DNA of 42,435 bases from Akkermansia sp. (GTDB taxonomy: Bacteria > Verrucomicrobiota > Verrucomicrobiia > Verrucomicrobiales > Akkermansiaceae): the NCBI GenBank assembly GCA_017415995.1, contig JAFQDN010000053.1, forward strand, positions 1 through 42,435, written 5' to 3'. Below are positions 16,809-25,417 of the stretch, in pieces. Position 1 is the stretch's first letter. Each line of letters starts with the position of its first letter. A program made the position numbers and the translations under genes. The notes under the pieces were generated by a model. That model was not told the origin of the DNA, did no database searches, and saw nothing but the letters and a program-made list of their open reading frames with translations.

Positions 16809-18488
16809 CTAATTGTTTTGCTCAGCCCGGTCGCGTTCTTCCGTTTGAACATTGTAGTCAATACTGAGAGTGTTGACGCAATGACGCAGTTGTTCAAGTG
16901 TTTGTTGCGTGGCTTTATCCGCAGTGGCAATGAGTTCCGGATTCCTGTCCAGACTTTTCAGAAAATCTCGTCCGCGAGTCCAGGCGTACCATTTGTCGGA
17001 GGGGGTAATGGTATGCGTTTTTTTGTCCACTTTGCGCGGGAAGTTACGCTCTTGCAGCAAATTAAGCATGTGCATACACGCCGGGACGGATATATGCAGT
17101 GTGCCGAGGTATTGTAGCTGGAGCTGTGAGTATAAATCAATAGCTGCGTTGAGGTTGCCTGTTACAACTGCGTATTCCGCGCGTTGCTGTTGCAGCCTCG
17201 CCCACTCTTCGGCTTCCCGGGTGTTATTTTGCAGCTCGCGTAATATGGAATCGGCCTCGCGGTAGTTATGTTCATCGACCATGATGAGGACTAAAGCCTG
17301 CATGGCTGAGCGTGTTTCCTGTGGGGATGACTCGGCTGCAATGTGTCGGTATAGCTTTTTGGCTGCTTCTCTGTGTGCGGTGGTGGCACCGGCTTGTTTA
17401 AGTGCTCCTGCCAGTAAAAAACGGTCTTCATTCGTTTCTGCGGTGAAGTTGAGGCAGGTATTGAGTGCTTGCTCGCGTATGGTTGCCTCCGTTGCGAACG
17501 TTGCATTGTAAATTGCGGATAATAACGCAGCATCTTGAGGTAAATCCGCCGGGGGTATTTGTTGTAATTCTTGCATGATGCTGTGTGCAACAGACGGATG
17601 GCTATTACTGTCATTCAGAGTGTGACGCAGTAGTTCGCAAAGCAGCAGCGGGCGCGCCTTTCCCTCACTTATATTTTGCAACAGGGTGTCTGCTGAGTTG
17701 ATTTGGAGTATATTGCGAAAAAACGCGCGTAATCGATACCGTGCTTCCGGGTGTTGCAGGGTATATTGTGCTTCTTGTTCAAGTAACGGCAGGATTGCTG
17801 CTTCATTTAACCCGCCGGCAAGCAACATTTCCGCCCGGAAGGGGGCTCCGGCGTAATCTGCCTGTTGCCAATAGCGTTCCGCGTGGTGTGAACGCTCATT
17901 TTCCGGGCAATGTTGGGTTAAGGTGCGCAGTGCGTATGCCGCAGAGGGGTAATCCTGTTGTTTCAGTGCGTGGTCTGCCTGAGCCGTAAGCTCCTGCAAG
18001 GCATTTGCTTTTGCCTCATCGCTTTTGCGGTAGTCTGCCACGGCTATACAGTTGCGTAACACGGACGGTGCCGGTGACGTGTGCCCCATTTCTTCCAAAA
18101 TGGTGCAATAATGGAGGGCGCGGTCAAAATCACTTCCGGCAAAGCGTTCCGGTTGGCTCATGAGGGTTTCTATGTAACAAAGCGTTGCTGAGGTGGAGCC
18201 CGCTGTGTCCTCCGGATACCGGCTCAGGTAGTGCGCTGCCAGCAGTTTTACTTCCTCTACATAGCGGGAATCTGCGCGCCTGTGCATGCGCAGTTCGGTA
18301 ATGGCAGATGCGTGCTCTGTGCGTGTTTCGGGTATGGTGATGGCTTTTTTTTCATGTGCGGAAGTCTCTGTGCGCGGTTGGTTTTCCGTTTTTTGCCGGT
18401 TCTCGGTGGATTCCCTCGCGGTTTCATCACAGGATAGTAGCAGACATGCCGTAGCCACTGTTATTACAGACTTTACCATGCTTCTCAT
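16809..18488 (-). CDS. Large lipoprotein with TPR-like helical repeats
   Basis: A 559-residue protein with a lipoprotein signal: a basic N terminus, a hydrophobic core and lipobox LLSC, with the lipidated Cys at about residue 20. A Glu/Thr/Asn-rich linker (to about 55) leads into a helical array. Recurrent Ala/Leu/Tyr patterns resemble TPR units (YPSAAYALRTLTQHCPEN, LFRHIAAESS-type helices, LNAAIDLYSQLQLQYLG). No enzyme motif is seen. It is probably an outer-membrane-anchored scaffold facing the periplasm. It has its own promoter, and the small 16512 gene may be co-transcribed. Confidence 0.8.
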   Translation of the reverse strand: MRSMVKSVITVATACLLLSCDETARESTENRQKTENQPRTETSAHEKKAITIPETRTEHASAITELRMHRRADSRYVEEVKLLAAHYLSRYPEDTAGSTSATLCYIETLMSQPERFAGSDFDRALHYCTILEEMGHTSPAPSVLRNCIAVADYRKSDEAKANALQELTAQADHALKQQDYPSAAYALRTLTQHCPENERSHHAERYWQQADYAGAPFRAEMLLAGGLNEAAILPLLEQEAQYTLQHPEARYRLRAFFRNILQINSADTLLQNISEGKARPLLLCELLRHTLNDSNSHPSVAHSIMQELQQIPPADLPQDAALLSAIYNATFATEATIREQALNTCLNFTAETNEDRFLLAGALKQAGATTAHREAAKKLYRHIAAESSPQETRSAMQALVLIMVDEHNYREADSILRELQNNTREAEEWARLQQQRAEYAVVTGNLNAAIDLYSQLQLQYLGTLHISVPACMHMLNLLQERNFPRKVDKKTHTITPSDKWYAWTRGRDFLKSLDRNPELIATADKATQQTLEQLRHCVNTLSIDYNVQTEERDRAEQNN

Positions 18489-18543
18489 TTTCGTTCGTTC
18501 AGGTTTGACCTCATTCAGGCGTTATGGTGTTCCCTCGTTTGGA

Positions 18544-18571
18544 AGTATACTGGAATAGCCGTGCTTGTCAA
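18544..18571 (-). promoter_or_regulatory. Promoter of the TPR-like lipoprotein gene
   Basis: On the minus strand, perfect TTGACA (18571-18566), a 16-bp spacer and TATACT (18549-18544). The leader to the ATG at 18488 would be about 50 nt. Confidence 0.75.
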
Positions 18572-18609
18572 GGTCTGTCTTATAAATTATATGAAAAGTT
18601 TGAAGCTTA

Positions 18610-18908
18610 GGGAACTGCTGAACAGAGCATAGCTTCACTTCACCCCTCTAACGCGGTAATCGGTATCCCGTACCCGGTATGAATTTCTTTGTAGCAAATG
18701 CTCAAATTTGGCCCAGTGCCCTTCCAAAGTTCTGAAATTGAGCCTTTTTCGAGCTACCACAACTCTTGATGGTTGGCGCTCCTCAGTCCGTCATTCCGCG
18801 ACTTTTTTGACGCAGTGCCAAAAAAAGGTAGTTGATAAACTCTGAACCGGAGTCTGTGTTGATGCTACGAACCATGAACGGAGCTGGTATAGAAAGGCTG
18901 CACATGTG
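18610..18908 (-). pseudogene. Decayed DDE/rve transposase remnant
   Basis: There is no intact gene here. Read on the minus strand, one frame gives SINTDSGSEFINYLFLALRQ, which matches the second-Asp block (TDNGSEF) of rve-type integrase cores found in IS481/ISNCY-like transposases. This frame is bounded by a TAA (18909-18911) and soon ends at a TGA. A second frame stays open to the far end (RVVVARKRLNFRTLEGHW and onward) and stops at 18635. The plus-strand end GGGAACTGCTGAACAGAG (from 18610) looks like an insertion-sequence terminus. The piece is truncated and frameshifted, and the first catalytic block is missing. The exact family is uncertain. Confidence 0.6.
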
Positions 18909-19000
18909 TTATCTATATTCGTGCGAAGTGTCAGTTCGGTGACCGGATTTTTGAGGCAATGCGCGTGGCATAAGAGTCATGTCAGTGGAGCGCAATTTGC

Positions 19001-19030
19001 TTGACAATAGCGCGTGGAGGTGGAGAATAA
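19001..19030 (+). promoter_or_regulatory. Promoter of the iron-ADH gene
   Basis: TTGACA (19001-19006), an 18-bp spacer and GAATAA (19025-19030). The -10 ends 9 nt before the ATG at 19040. The intervening AGGAAAGAT has Shine-Dalgarno-like bases, but most would lie upstream of or at the predicted transcript start. Confidence 0.55.
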
Positions 19031-19039
19031 AGGAAAGAT

Positions 19040-20224
19040 ATGAATACATCACGAGTTTTTGATTATAATGTGCCGACGCATACGGTATTCGGGGCGGGGG
19101 CGTTGAACCGCTTGCATGAGCAGGCATTGCCCGGGCGTAAGGCGTTGTTGGTTATATCCAACGGAAAGTCCACGAGAGCCCACGGGTATTTGGATCGCAC
19201 AGTGGAGCAGTTGCAGAAGGCGGGGGTAGAAAGTGTGGTTTTTGACCGAGTGGAGCCGAACCCGTTGAAGGATACCGTGATGGCGGGTGGTGCTTGTGCC
19301 CGTGAACATGGGTGCGATTTTATTGTGGCGTTGGGAGGTGGTAGTGTGATGGATGCTGCTAAGGCAATCGCCATTGTTGCAACGAATGAGGGGGATTTGT
19401 GGGATTACGTGCTGTTCGGCACGGGTAAGGGGCAGCCGGTTAAAGAAGCTCCGCTGCCTATCGTTGCTATCACAACGACGGCCGGGACGGGCTCCGAGAC
19501 GGATGGCGGTGGCGTGATTACGAATCCGGAGACTCATGAGAAGACTGCCGTGTTTGACGGATTGCGCTTGTTCCCGAAGTTGGCGATAGTTGACCCTGAG
19601 CTGATGTGCTCTGTGCCGCCGGCCTTTACGGCGTATCAGGGATTCGACGCCCTCTTCCACAGCACGGAGGGGTACATCTCCAAGAATGCTAACCTAGTGA
19701 GCGATATGGTGGCGATTACGGCCATAGAGAATGTGGGGCGTTATTTGGCAGCCACGGTGGCGGATGGTCATGATTTGTCTGCTAGGGAGCGAGTGGCATT
19801 CGGTAACTGGTTGTCCGGCGTGCAAATGGTGGTGGGAACCTGCACGAGCGAGCATTCGTTGGAGCATGCGCTTTCTGCCTATCACCAGGATTTGCCGCAC
19901 GGTGCAGGCCTCATCATGATAAGCCGTGCTTACTACACGCACTTTATTAACAAGGGCTGCTGCCCGGAGCGCTTTGTGCGCATGGCTAAGGCTTTGGGTA
20001 TGGAGGATGCCACGGAACCCATGGATTTTGTTACGGCTCTTACCCGCTTGCAGGAGGCTTGTGGCGTGGCAGATTTGCGCATGAGTGACTATGGCATTAC
20101 GCCCGATGAGTTTGAGACGATGGCTCGCAATGCGGTATCGGCCATGGGATTCCTCTTCCCGGCGGATCCGGTCGAGTTGAGTTTTGAGGATTGCGTGGAG
20201 ATTTACCGCGCATCATACAAATAA
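19040..20224 (+). CDS. Iron-containing alcohol dehydrogenase (group III, BDH/YqhD-like)
   Basis: A 394-residue NAD(P)-dependent dehydrogenase. The dinucleotide site is ALGGGSVMDAAKAIA (about residues 97-111), and the TTTAGTGSETDGGGVI block is also conserved. The expected metal ligands are present: Asp and His in FDALFHSTEGY, and the two His residues in EHALSAYHQDLPHG. It is predicted to reduce aldehydes to alcohols (or the reverse) in the cytoplasm during fermentation; the substrate is not evident. A secreted ankyrin gene follows 18 bp downstream and is probably in the same transcript. Confidence 0.93.
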   Translation: MNTSRVFDYNVPTHTVFGAGALNRLHEQALPGRKALLVISNGKSTRAHGYLDRTVEQLQKAGVESVVFDRVEPNPLKDTVMAGGACAREHGCDFIVALGGGSVMDAAKAIAIVATNEGDLWDYVLFGTGKGQPVKEAPLPIVAITTTAGTGSETDGGGVITNPETHEKTAVFDGLRLFPKLAIVDPELMCSVPPAFTAYQGFDALFHSTEGYISKNANLVSDMVAITAIENVGRYLAATVADGHDLSARERVAFGNWLSGVQMVVGTCTSEHSLEHALSAYHQDLPHGAGLIMISRAYYTHFINKGCCPERFVRMAKALGMEDATEPMDFVTALTRLQEACGVADLRMSDYGITPDEFETMARNAVSAMGFLFPADPVELSFEDCVEIYRASYK

Positions 20225-20242
20225 GGAAAGGAGGTGGAGGAA

Positions 20243-21274
20243 ATGAAGATACTCCGATTTTGTGCCGGAATAGCAGCAGCCTTGGTGCTCTTGCCTGCGT
20301 GTTATGCTTGGGATGCTGCGGACCGCACCGTGTGTGAGGCATTGGCTGAACGTGCTGAGCAAGGGTTTGAGGATTTGCTTTTTTACAATGAACGCCACTG
20401 CTCTCAATTTAATTACAAGGGGTGGGAACTCTGGCAGATTGAAGTTCCGAAGATGCTGCGCCAAGTGGCTGTTTCCGGTAAGGTGGATATGTGTTCCCCC
20501 TCCGGCTTTTCTGCCTTGCAGGCTGCTTGTTATTATGCGGATGTGGAGCTGGCCAAAGCTCTCATTGATGCCGGGGCAGATGTAAACCTCCGTCCGATGG
20601 GGTGGAAGGGCTACGGTTTCCCCGGAGATACTCCCATTGCCCTGCTGGTGCGAGGTATGACTCCGGAGACGTCCGAGGCTCGCGTGCAGATAGCGCGCAT
20701 GCTGCTGGCTAAAGGTGCTGACCCGGACTCCTCGATGATGCATTGGGTGTGGGGAGGCTCGTACCCGGTGATTCCCTTTGGCTACCTGAGCAATGCGCCA
20801 CATAACAATGCTATGCGCTTGGCCTTGCTGGAGGGCGGTGGACGCGATTTGCTTACGCGCACACGCTCATGGGCATTTGCGTGGGATACTTACACCCCGG
20901 AGATTATCCGTAAGTTGCTGGACGCCGGAGTAAGCCCCAACCGCGGTATCGGGGAGAATGGGGCTACCTTGCTGTACTACTTGGTGCGCCGTGGTGAGGC
21001 CGAGCTGGTACAGTTAGCCATTGACAAGGGTGCTGAGGTGAAAGCCTCTGACCGCATGAAGCATTATTTGGGGGACTACCTGTTTGCGCTGCCCGTAGAC
21101 GAGGCAGATTCCGCAGAAAACAGTGTACGGATTGCGGAAATGCTTGTAGCGGCCAAGGCTAACCTGAAAGCTACGTATAAAGGTCAATCTTTGTACGCTT
21201 TCTATCGTCAATATGATACTCCCGCTGCTCGCGCGCTGGTGAATTTCTTTGCTTCCAAGGGAGTTCGTCGCTGA
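20243..21274 (+). CDS. Secreted ankyrin-repeat protein
   Basis: A 343-residue protein. The start is the ATG at 20243 because a strong Shine-Dalgarno (GGAGGT, 20230-20235) lies 7 nt upstream; an in-frame GTG at 20234 overlaps that site. A signal peptide ends near residue 22 (LLPACYA; the Cys is not in a clean lipobox because Pro precedes Ala). Ankyrin repeats: ALQAACYYADVELAKALIDAGADVNL, cut here as ALQAACYYADVELAK, then VQIARMLLAKGADPD and ATLLYYLVRRGEAELVQLA. The role is unknown. Its coupling to an alcohol dehydrogenase is unusual and may only reflect operon packing. Confidence 0.87.
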   Translation: MKILRFCAGIAAALVLLPACYAWDAADRTVCEALAERAEQGFEDLLFYNERHCSQFNYKGWELWQIEVPKMLRQVAVSGKVDMCSPSGFSALQAACYYADVELAKALIDAGADVNLRPMGWKGYGFPGDTPIALLVRGMTPETSEARVQIARMLLAKGADPDSSMMHWVWGGSYPVIPFGYLSNAPHNNAMRLALLEGGGRDLLTRTRSWAFAWDTYTPEIIRKLLDAGVSPNRGIGENGATLLYYLVRRGEAELVQLAIDKGAEVKASDRMKHYLGDYLFALPVDEADSAENSVRIAEMLVAAKANLKATYKGQSLYAFYRQYDTPAARALVNFFASKGVRR

Positions 21275-21430
21275 GTAAGTGCGTCGGTATTTTATCTTCT
21301 CGGCCATGGGTGCAAGTCTGCCCCATGACCATTTCCGTTGTGTGCTGCAACGATGGTGCCTACAGATGCTCCATCCGCAATAGTTATGACGTAGAAGTGG
21401 CTTTTTCCTGTCAGTCGGTGGAGTTTAGCC

Positions 21431-21459
21431 TTGAAAGGATGCCGTGGCAGTAGTACAAT
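21431..21459 (+). promoter_or_regulatory. metG promoter
   Basis: TTGAAA (21431-21436), a 17-bp spacer and TACAAT (21454-21459), 9 nt before the ATG. It shares the CGCGCT-ATG junction with ilvD. Confidence 0.78.
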
Positions 21460-21468
21460 AGGCGCGCT

Positions 21469-23106
21469 ATGTTCTACATTACTACAGCAATTGATTATAC
21501 GAACGGTTCCCCCCATATCGGGCATGCTTATGAGAAGGTCCTGGCGGACGTGCTGGCTCGTTGGCACCGAATGTGCGGAGAGCCTACGTATTATCTGACA
21601 GGTGTAGACCAACACGGGCAAAAGGTGCAGCAGAAGGCTGAAGAGGCTGGGATATCCCCGCAGGAGTATGCGGATACGGTGACGGCGCGCTTTGTGGCGC
21701 TGTGGAATCGCCTTGGGTTGCAATATGATGGTTGGGCTGCCACGACGGATCCTCGCCATGAGGCTTGTGTGCAGAAGATTTTGACAAACTTGCGTGATAA
21801 GGGTTGCTTGTACAAAAAAGCGTACAAGGGCTTTTACTCTGTGCGCCAGGAGCAGTTCCTGACGGATAAAGAGCGTGGAGAGGACGGAAGCTTCGGCCCG
21901 GAATGGGGGCAGGTGATTGAGCTGGAGGAGGAGAACTGGTACTTCAATCTTACGGCTCACATTGGCTGGCTCAAGGAGTTTGTGACGAATCATCCGGATT
22001 GCGTACAGCCGGAGTTCCGTCGCCAGGATTTGTTGATGGCTATAGAGCGAGCTACGAATGACTTGTGCATTTCTCGCCCGAAAGACCGCTTGAGCTGGGG
22101 TATACCGTTGCCCTTTGACCCGGATTTTGTGACCTATGTGTGGTTTGATGCCCTCATCAACTATATATCCTTTGCCGGTTATTTGGCTGAGGGTGATGCA
22201 AGTCTGCCGGAGTTCGGCAAGCTGTGGCCCGCTGCCTGTGAGGTGATAGGTAAGGATATTTTGATTCCTGCTCATGGCATTTACTGGTTGTGCATGCTGC
22301 ATGCCATGGGCTTTACGGATGAAGAAATGCCGCGATTGCTGGTGCACGGGTGGCTTAACATTAAGGGTGAGAAGATGTCCAAATCGCTCGGTAACATTGT
22401 GGACCCGAATGATTTGTGCGATGTGTTCGGGGCAGAGGCCGTACGCTACTACCTTGTGCGTGACACGAAGGTGGGCTATGATAGCGACTATGATCCCGAG
22501 CGCCTGAAGATGATTTACAACACGGAGCTTGCCAATGACGTCGGCAACCTGTGCAACCGTTCCCTCAATATGTGTGTGCGCTACCTCGGTGGCGTTGTGA
22601 CGGTGGCTGAGACTCTTGCCGATGATGAGCTTTCCGTTGCGTTGCGCGCAAGTTTGGCGGATACAGTTGCTCGGTTTGCTGAGCATATGAACAACTACAG
22701 TACGTCAGAGGCTCTTGCTGCCCTCACTGCCCATGTAGGACAGTGTAATGCATTCATTGAGAAGACGCAGCCCTTCATGCTGGCGAAGGATGAAAGCCGC
22801 GTGGCTGAGTTGCAGAGCGTGTTGGCGCATTTGTTGGAGAGCTGTGTGCATATCGGCTACTTGCTTGGCTGTGTGCTGCCGGATGCCTCCGCTCGTATCC
22901 TGAGCCAATTGCAGGTGGATGCCACTGCGCTGACTCCGCAGACGCTTGCGTGGGGAATTCTGAAGAATGGACACACGGTGCAGGCCCCGACGCCGGTGTT
23001 CCCGCGTATTCTCTCCGAGGAAGAAAAGCAGAAAATGGCGGAAAAAGCGGCTAAGGCTGCTGCCAAGGCTGCCCGCAAGGCGGAACGTGCGGCACAGGAA
23101 CAGTAA
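21469..23106 (+). CDS. metG: Methionyl-tRNA synthetase
   Basis: A 545-residue class I aminoacyl-tRNA synthetase that charges tRNA-Met. The ATP-binding HIGH motif is at GSPHIGHAYEKV (residues 13-24) and the KMSKS loop is GEKMSKSLGN. The connective peptide has GFYSVRQEQFL in place of a Cys cluster, so this is the zinc-free type. The anticodon-binding helical domain follows, and the C terminus is a short Lys/Ala-rich helix (about residues 515-545) with no tRNA-binding EMAP/Trbp111-like domain, so the enzyme is the short form. Confidence 0.96.
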   Translation: MFYITTAIDYTNGSPHIGHAYEKVLADVLARWHRMCGEPTYYLTGVDQHGQKVQQKAEEAGISPQEYADTVTARFVALWNRLGLQYDGWAATTDPRHEACVQKILTNLRDKGCLYKKAYKGFYSVRQEQFLTDKERGEDGSFGPEWGQVIELEEENWYFNLTAHIGWLKEFVTNHPDCVQPEFRRQDLLMAIERATNDLCISRPKDRLSWGIPLPFDPDFVTYVWFDALINYISFAGYLAEGDASLPEFGKLWPAACEVIGKDILIPAHGIYWLCMLHAMGFTDEEMPRLLVHGWLNIKGEKMSKSLGNIVDPNDLCDVFGAEAVRYYLVRDTKVGYDSDYDPERLKMIYNTELANDVGNLCNRSLNMCVRYLGGVVTVAETLADDELSVALRASLADTVARFAEHMNNYSTSEALAALTAHVGQCNAFIEKTQPFMLAKDESRVAELQSVLAHLLESCVHIGYLLGCVLPDASARILSQLQVDATALTPQTLAWGILKNGHTVQAPTPVFPRILSEEEKQKMAEKAAKAAAKAARKAERAAQEQ

Positions 23107-23131
23107 TTTCCGGCAAATCATATCACTTAAA

Positions 23132-23174
23132 AGCAACAATCCTGCGACGTAAGGTTGCGAGATTGTTGCTTTCT
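23132..23174 (+). terminator. Terminator after metG
   Basis: A 10-bp stem AGCAACAATC / GATTGTTGCT (23132-23141 with 23161-23170) is followed by TTCTTG. The 19-nt loop is long. It sits 25 bp after the metG stop. Confidence 0.65.
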
Positions 23175-23176
23175 TG

Positions 23177-23208
23177 CAACTTTGTATGTAAAAAGGCATA
23201 CAAAGTTG
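23177..23208. repeat. Second perfect hairpin between metG and the nucleotidyltransferase gene
   Basis: A perfect 12-bp inverted repeat, CAACTTTGTATG / CATACAAAGTTG, around an 8-nt A-rich loop, starts 6 bp after the metG terminator. It lacks a U tract on either strand, so it is not an ordinary terminator; an operator, an RNA-processing hairpin or a small-RNA element are possible. Confidence 0.6.
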
Positions 23209-23250
23209 TTGCGGATGGCAGAGTTTAACGCGTTGATTAAGCTTTTCTGC

Positions 23251-23279
23251 TTGCCAAAGTTGTTTTTGCGTTGTAAAAT
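23251..23279 (+). promoter_or_regulatory. Promoter of the nucleotidyltransferase-kinase operon
   Basis: TTGCCA (23251-23256), a 17-bp spacer and TAAAAT (23274-23279). The leader to the ATG at 23313 is about 27 nt, so this transcript has a normal short 5' UTR. Confidence 0.75.
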
Positions 23280-23312
23280 GCGCAAGTACCAATAGTACTA
23301 AAACTTTTTATC

Positions 23313-24221
23313 ATGAAACCTACACTTCTTGTTCTCGCAGCAGGTATGGGCAGCCGTTACGGTGGCCTTAAGCAGCTGGACCCCATGGGGCCCAACGGTG
23401 AAGTTATTCTCGACTATTCCGTGTATGATGCCATCCGCGCCGGTTTCGGTAAGGTTGTATTCATTATCCGTAAGGATTTTGAGGAGGCGTTTAAGAGCCA
23501 GGTCGGTGCTCGCTTTGCCGGTAAGATTGAGGTAGATTACGCATTCCAGTGCTTGGATGATCTGCCCGAGGGTTATAGCGTGCCTGAGGGCCGCGTGAAG
23601 CCTTGGGGTACGGCGCATGCCTTGCTTGCAGCCCGCAATGTAGTGCACGAGCCGTTCGGCGTGGTGAATGCCGATGACTTCTACGGTGCCGACGCTTTTG
23701 CGAAGGCTGCTGAGTTCCTGACTGCGGAGCCCGGTTGCCCCTGCAAAGAGCACTACGGCATGATTGGCTATCCCCTCAAGAATACTCTGAGCGACCACGG
23801 CGATGTGAACCGCGGTATCTGCGGTATTAAGGATGGCTACTTGGACAGCGTGGAAGAGTACACCAAGATTAAGATGGAGGAAGACGGTGTATGCCGTGGC
23901 GATAGCCTTTCCGGTGAGCGCAAGCCCGTGGATCCGGAGGAGCTTGTTTCCATGAACTTCTGGGTGTTCCCTGCAAGCTTCCTGGCTCAGATTCAGGAGC
24001 ACTTCACCCGCTTTATGGCAGAGCACGGCTCCGAGCTGAAGAGCGAGTGTTACATCCCGACTGTGGTGGATGAGCTCATCCACAACGGTAAGGCTGATTG
24101 CAGCGTCATCAAGACCACCGCTAACTGGTTGGGTGTAACCTACCCGAGCGACAAACCCGCTGTGGTAGAGAGCATTGCCAAGCTTGTGGAGGAGGGTGTA
24201 TACCCCGCTAAACTCGGTTAA
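23313..24221 (+). CDS. Sugar-1-phosphate nucleotidyltransferase
   Basis: A 302-residue protein with the NTP-transferase signature LAAGMGSRYGGLKQ at the N terminus (nucleotide and Mg binding) and a second conserved block GVVNADDFYG (metal-binding Asp residues). It should join a nucleoside triphosphate to a hexose or N-acetylhexosamine 1-phosphate, giving a UDP-sugar. The gene directly after it is an N-acetylhexosamine 1-kinase-like protein, 11 bp away, so the pair would convert GlcNAc/GalNAc or a similar host-glycan sugar to its activated form. The pairing resembles the bifidobacterial lnpB/lnpC arrangement, but exact sugar and nucleotide specificity is inferred. Confidence 0.87.
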   Translation: MKPTLLVLAAGMGSRYGGLKQLDPMGPNGEVILDYSVYDAIRAGFGKVVFIIRKDFEEAFKSQVGARFAGKIEVDYAFQCLDDLPEGYSVPEGRVKPWGTAHALLAARNVVHEPFGVVNADDFYGADAFAKAAEFLTAEPGCPCKEHYGMIGYPLKNTLSDHGDVNRGICGIKDGYLDSVEEYTKIKMEEDGVCRGDSLSGERKPVDPEELVSMNFWVFPASFLAQIQEHFTRFMAEHGSELKSECYIPTVVDELIHNGKADCSVIKTTANWLGVTYPSDKPAVVESIAKLVEEGVYPAKLG

Positions 24222-24232
24222 CCATTTTGCGT

Positions 24233-25324
24233 ATGTACGATATTAAGACCATTTCCGGAATGTTTGATCTCCGTGGCGATTTCGTCTGCGGAGCTCCCTA
24301 CGGTTCCGGGCACATTAATGACACGTTCCGTGTTATTGTGGACCAAGCAGGCCTGCGCGTGAGCTACATTTTGCAGCGCATTAACAGCAATGTGTTCAAG
24401 CAGCCGATTCCTTTGATGGAAAACGTGAAGCGCGTGACGGATGAGGCTCTGCGGGTTCTGTTGGAGGAGGGCTGCAAGGAGGCCTACCGCCGCACACTCA
24501 CTATTGTGTGTGCCAAGGATGGCAAGCCCTATGCTCAGGATGCTGAGGGTAACATTTGGCGTGTGTATCCTTTCATTGATCGTGCTCGTACTTACGACAT
24601 GATTGAGAACCCCGGTCAGTGCATTGAGGTTGCCCGCGCCTTCGGTAATTTCCAGAAGTTGGGCGCTAATCTTCCCGGTGCTCCGCTCTTTGAGACGATT
24701 CCGGACTTCCACAACACGACCAAGCGTTTCAAAAACTTCCAGGCTGCTTTGGCAGCAGACCCGATGGGGCGTGCCGCATCCGTGCAGAAGGAGATTGATT
24801 GGTTCCTCTCTCGTGAGGCCGATTGCCATAAGGTGGTGAATTACCTTGCCACCGGCGAGCTCCCGCTGCGCGTGACTCATAATGATACCAAGCTCAACAA
24901 CGTAATGCTTGATGACGTGACCGGCGAGGGTATCTGCGTGATTGACTTGGATACCACCATGCCCGGTTCTTCCCTCTATGACTTCGGTGACATGATTCGT
25001 ACGTCTACATCTCCCGCTGCGGAGGATGAGAAGAATACCTCATTGGTAACCATGCGTATGGAGTATTTTGAGGCTCTCGCCCAGGGATATTGTGAGGCAG
25101 CCACCTTCCTGACTCCGCTTGAAAAGGAGCTGTTGCCGTTCTCCGGTAAGCTCCTGACTATGGAGTGCGGTATGCGCTTCCTGACGGATTATCTGGAGGG
25201 TGATACCTACTTCAAGATTAAGCGCCCGGAGCACAATCTCGACCGTTGCCGTACGCAGATTGCTCTCGTTGAGTCCATTGAGGCTCAAATGGACGCCATG
25301 ATGAAGGTGGTGGAGAAGTACTGA
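24233..25324 (+). CDS. N-acetylhexosamine 1-kinase-like phosphotransferase
   Basis: A 363-residue aminoglycoside-phosphotransferase-fold kinase. The ATG at 24233 is chosen over a TTG two codons earlier. Family marks match NahK-type anomeric kinases: GSGHINDTFRV near the N terminus, YILQRINSNVF, then the catalytic loop THNDTKLNNVMLD and the metal-binding CVIDLDTTMPGSSLYDFGD. It is predicted to phosphorylate C1 of GlcNAc/GalNAc in the cytoplasm, feeding the nucleotidyltransferase encoded just upstream. In a mucus organism this would salvage amino sugars from mucin. A homoserine-kinase- or choline-kinase-like activity is less likely given its neighbour. Confidence 0.87.
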   Translation: MYDIKTISGMFDLRGDFVCGAPYGSGHINDTFRVIVDQAGLRVSYILQRINSNVFKQPIPLMENVKRVTDEALRVLLEEGCKEAYRRTLTIVCAKDGKPYAQDAEGNIWRVYPFIDRARTYDMIENPGQCIEVARAFGNFQKLGANLPGAPLFETIPDFHNTTKRFKNFQAALAADPMGRAASVQKEIDWFLSREADCHKVVNYLATGELPLRVTHNDTKLNNVMLDDVTGEGICVIDLDTTMPGSSLYDFGDMIRTSTSPAAEDEKNTSLVTMRMEYFEALAQGYCEAATFLTPLEKELLPFSGKLLTMECGMRFLTDYLEGDTYFKIKRPEHNLDRCRTQIALVESIEAQMDAMMKVVEKY

Positions 25325-25356
25325 TTTCTGCCCCCCCTTCCTTGTCAATTCATTTC

Positions 25357-25400
25357 AGAAAACACCCCCGCAGGCGTTGTTACCTGCGGGGGTGTTTTCT
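25357..25400. terminator. Bidirectional terminator between convergent operons
   Basis: A perfect 18-bp stem, 25357-25374 with 25383-25400, around an 8-nt loop. The A-rich and T-rich arms (AGAAAACACC / GGTGTTTTCT) give a U tract in both directions. It separates the plus-strand kinase from the minus-strand glycosyltransferase. Confidence 0.92.
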
Positions 25401-25417
25401 GACGTTCATGTAAAGGA

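Noticed and set aside
21292..22686. A 464-codon minus-strand frame opposite metG
   Set aside because: The plus strand encodes HIGH and KMSKS motifs in order; the antisense frame has no family resemblance.
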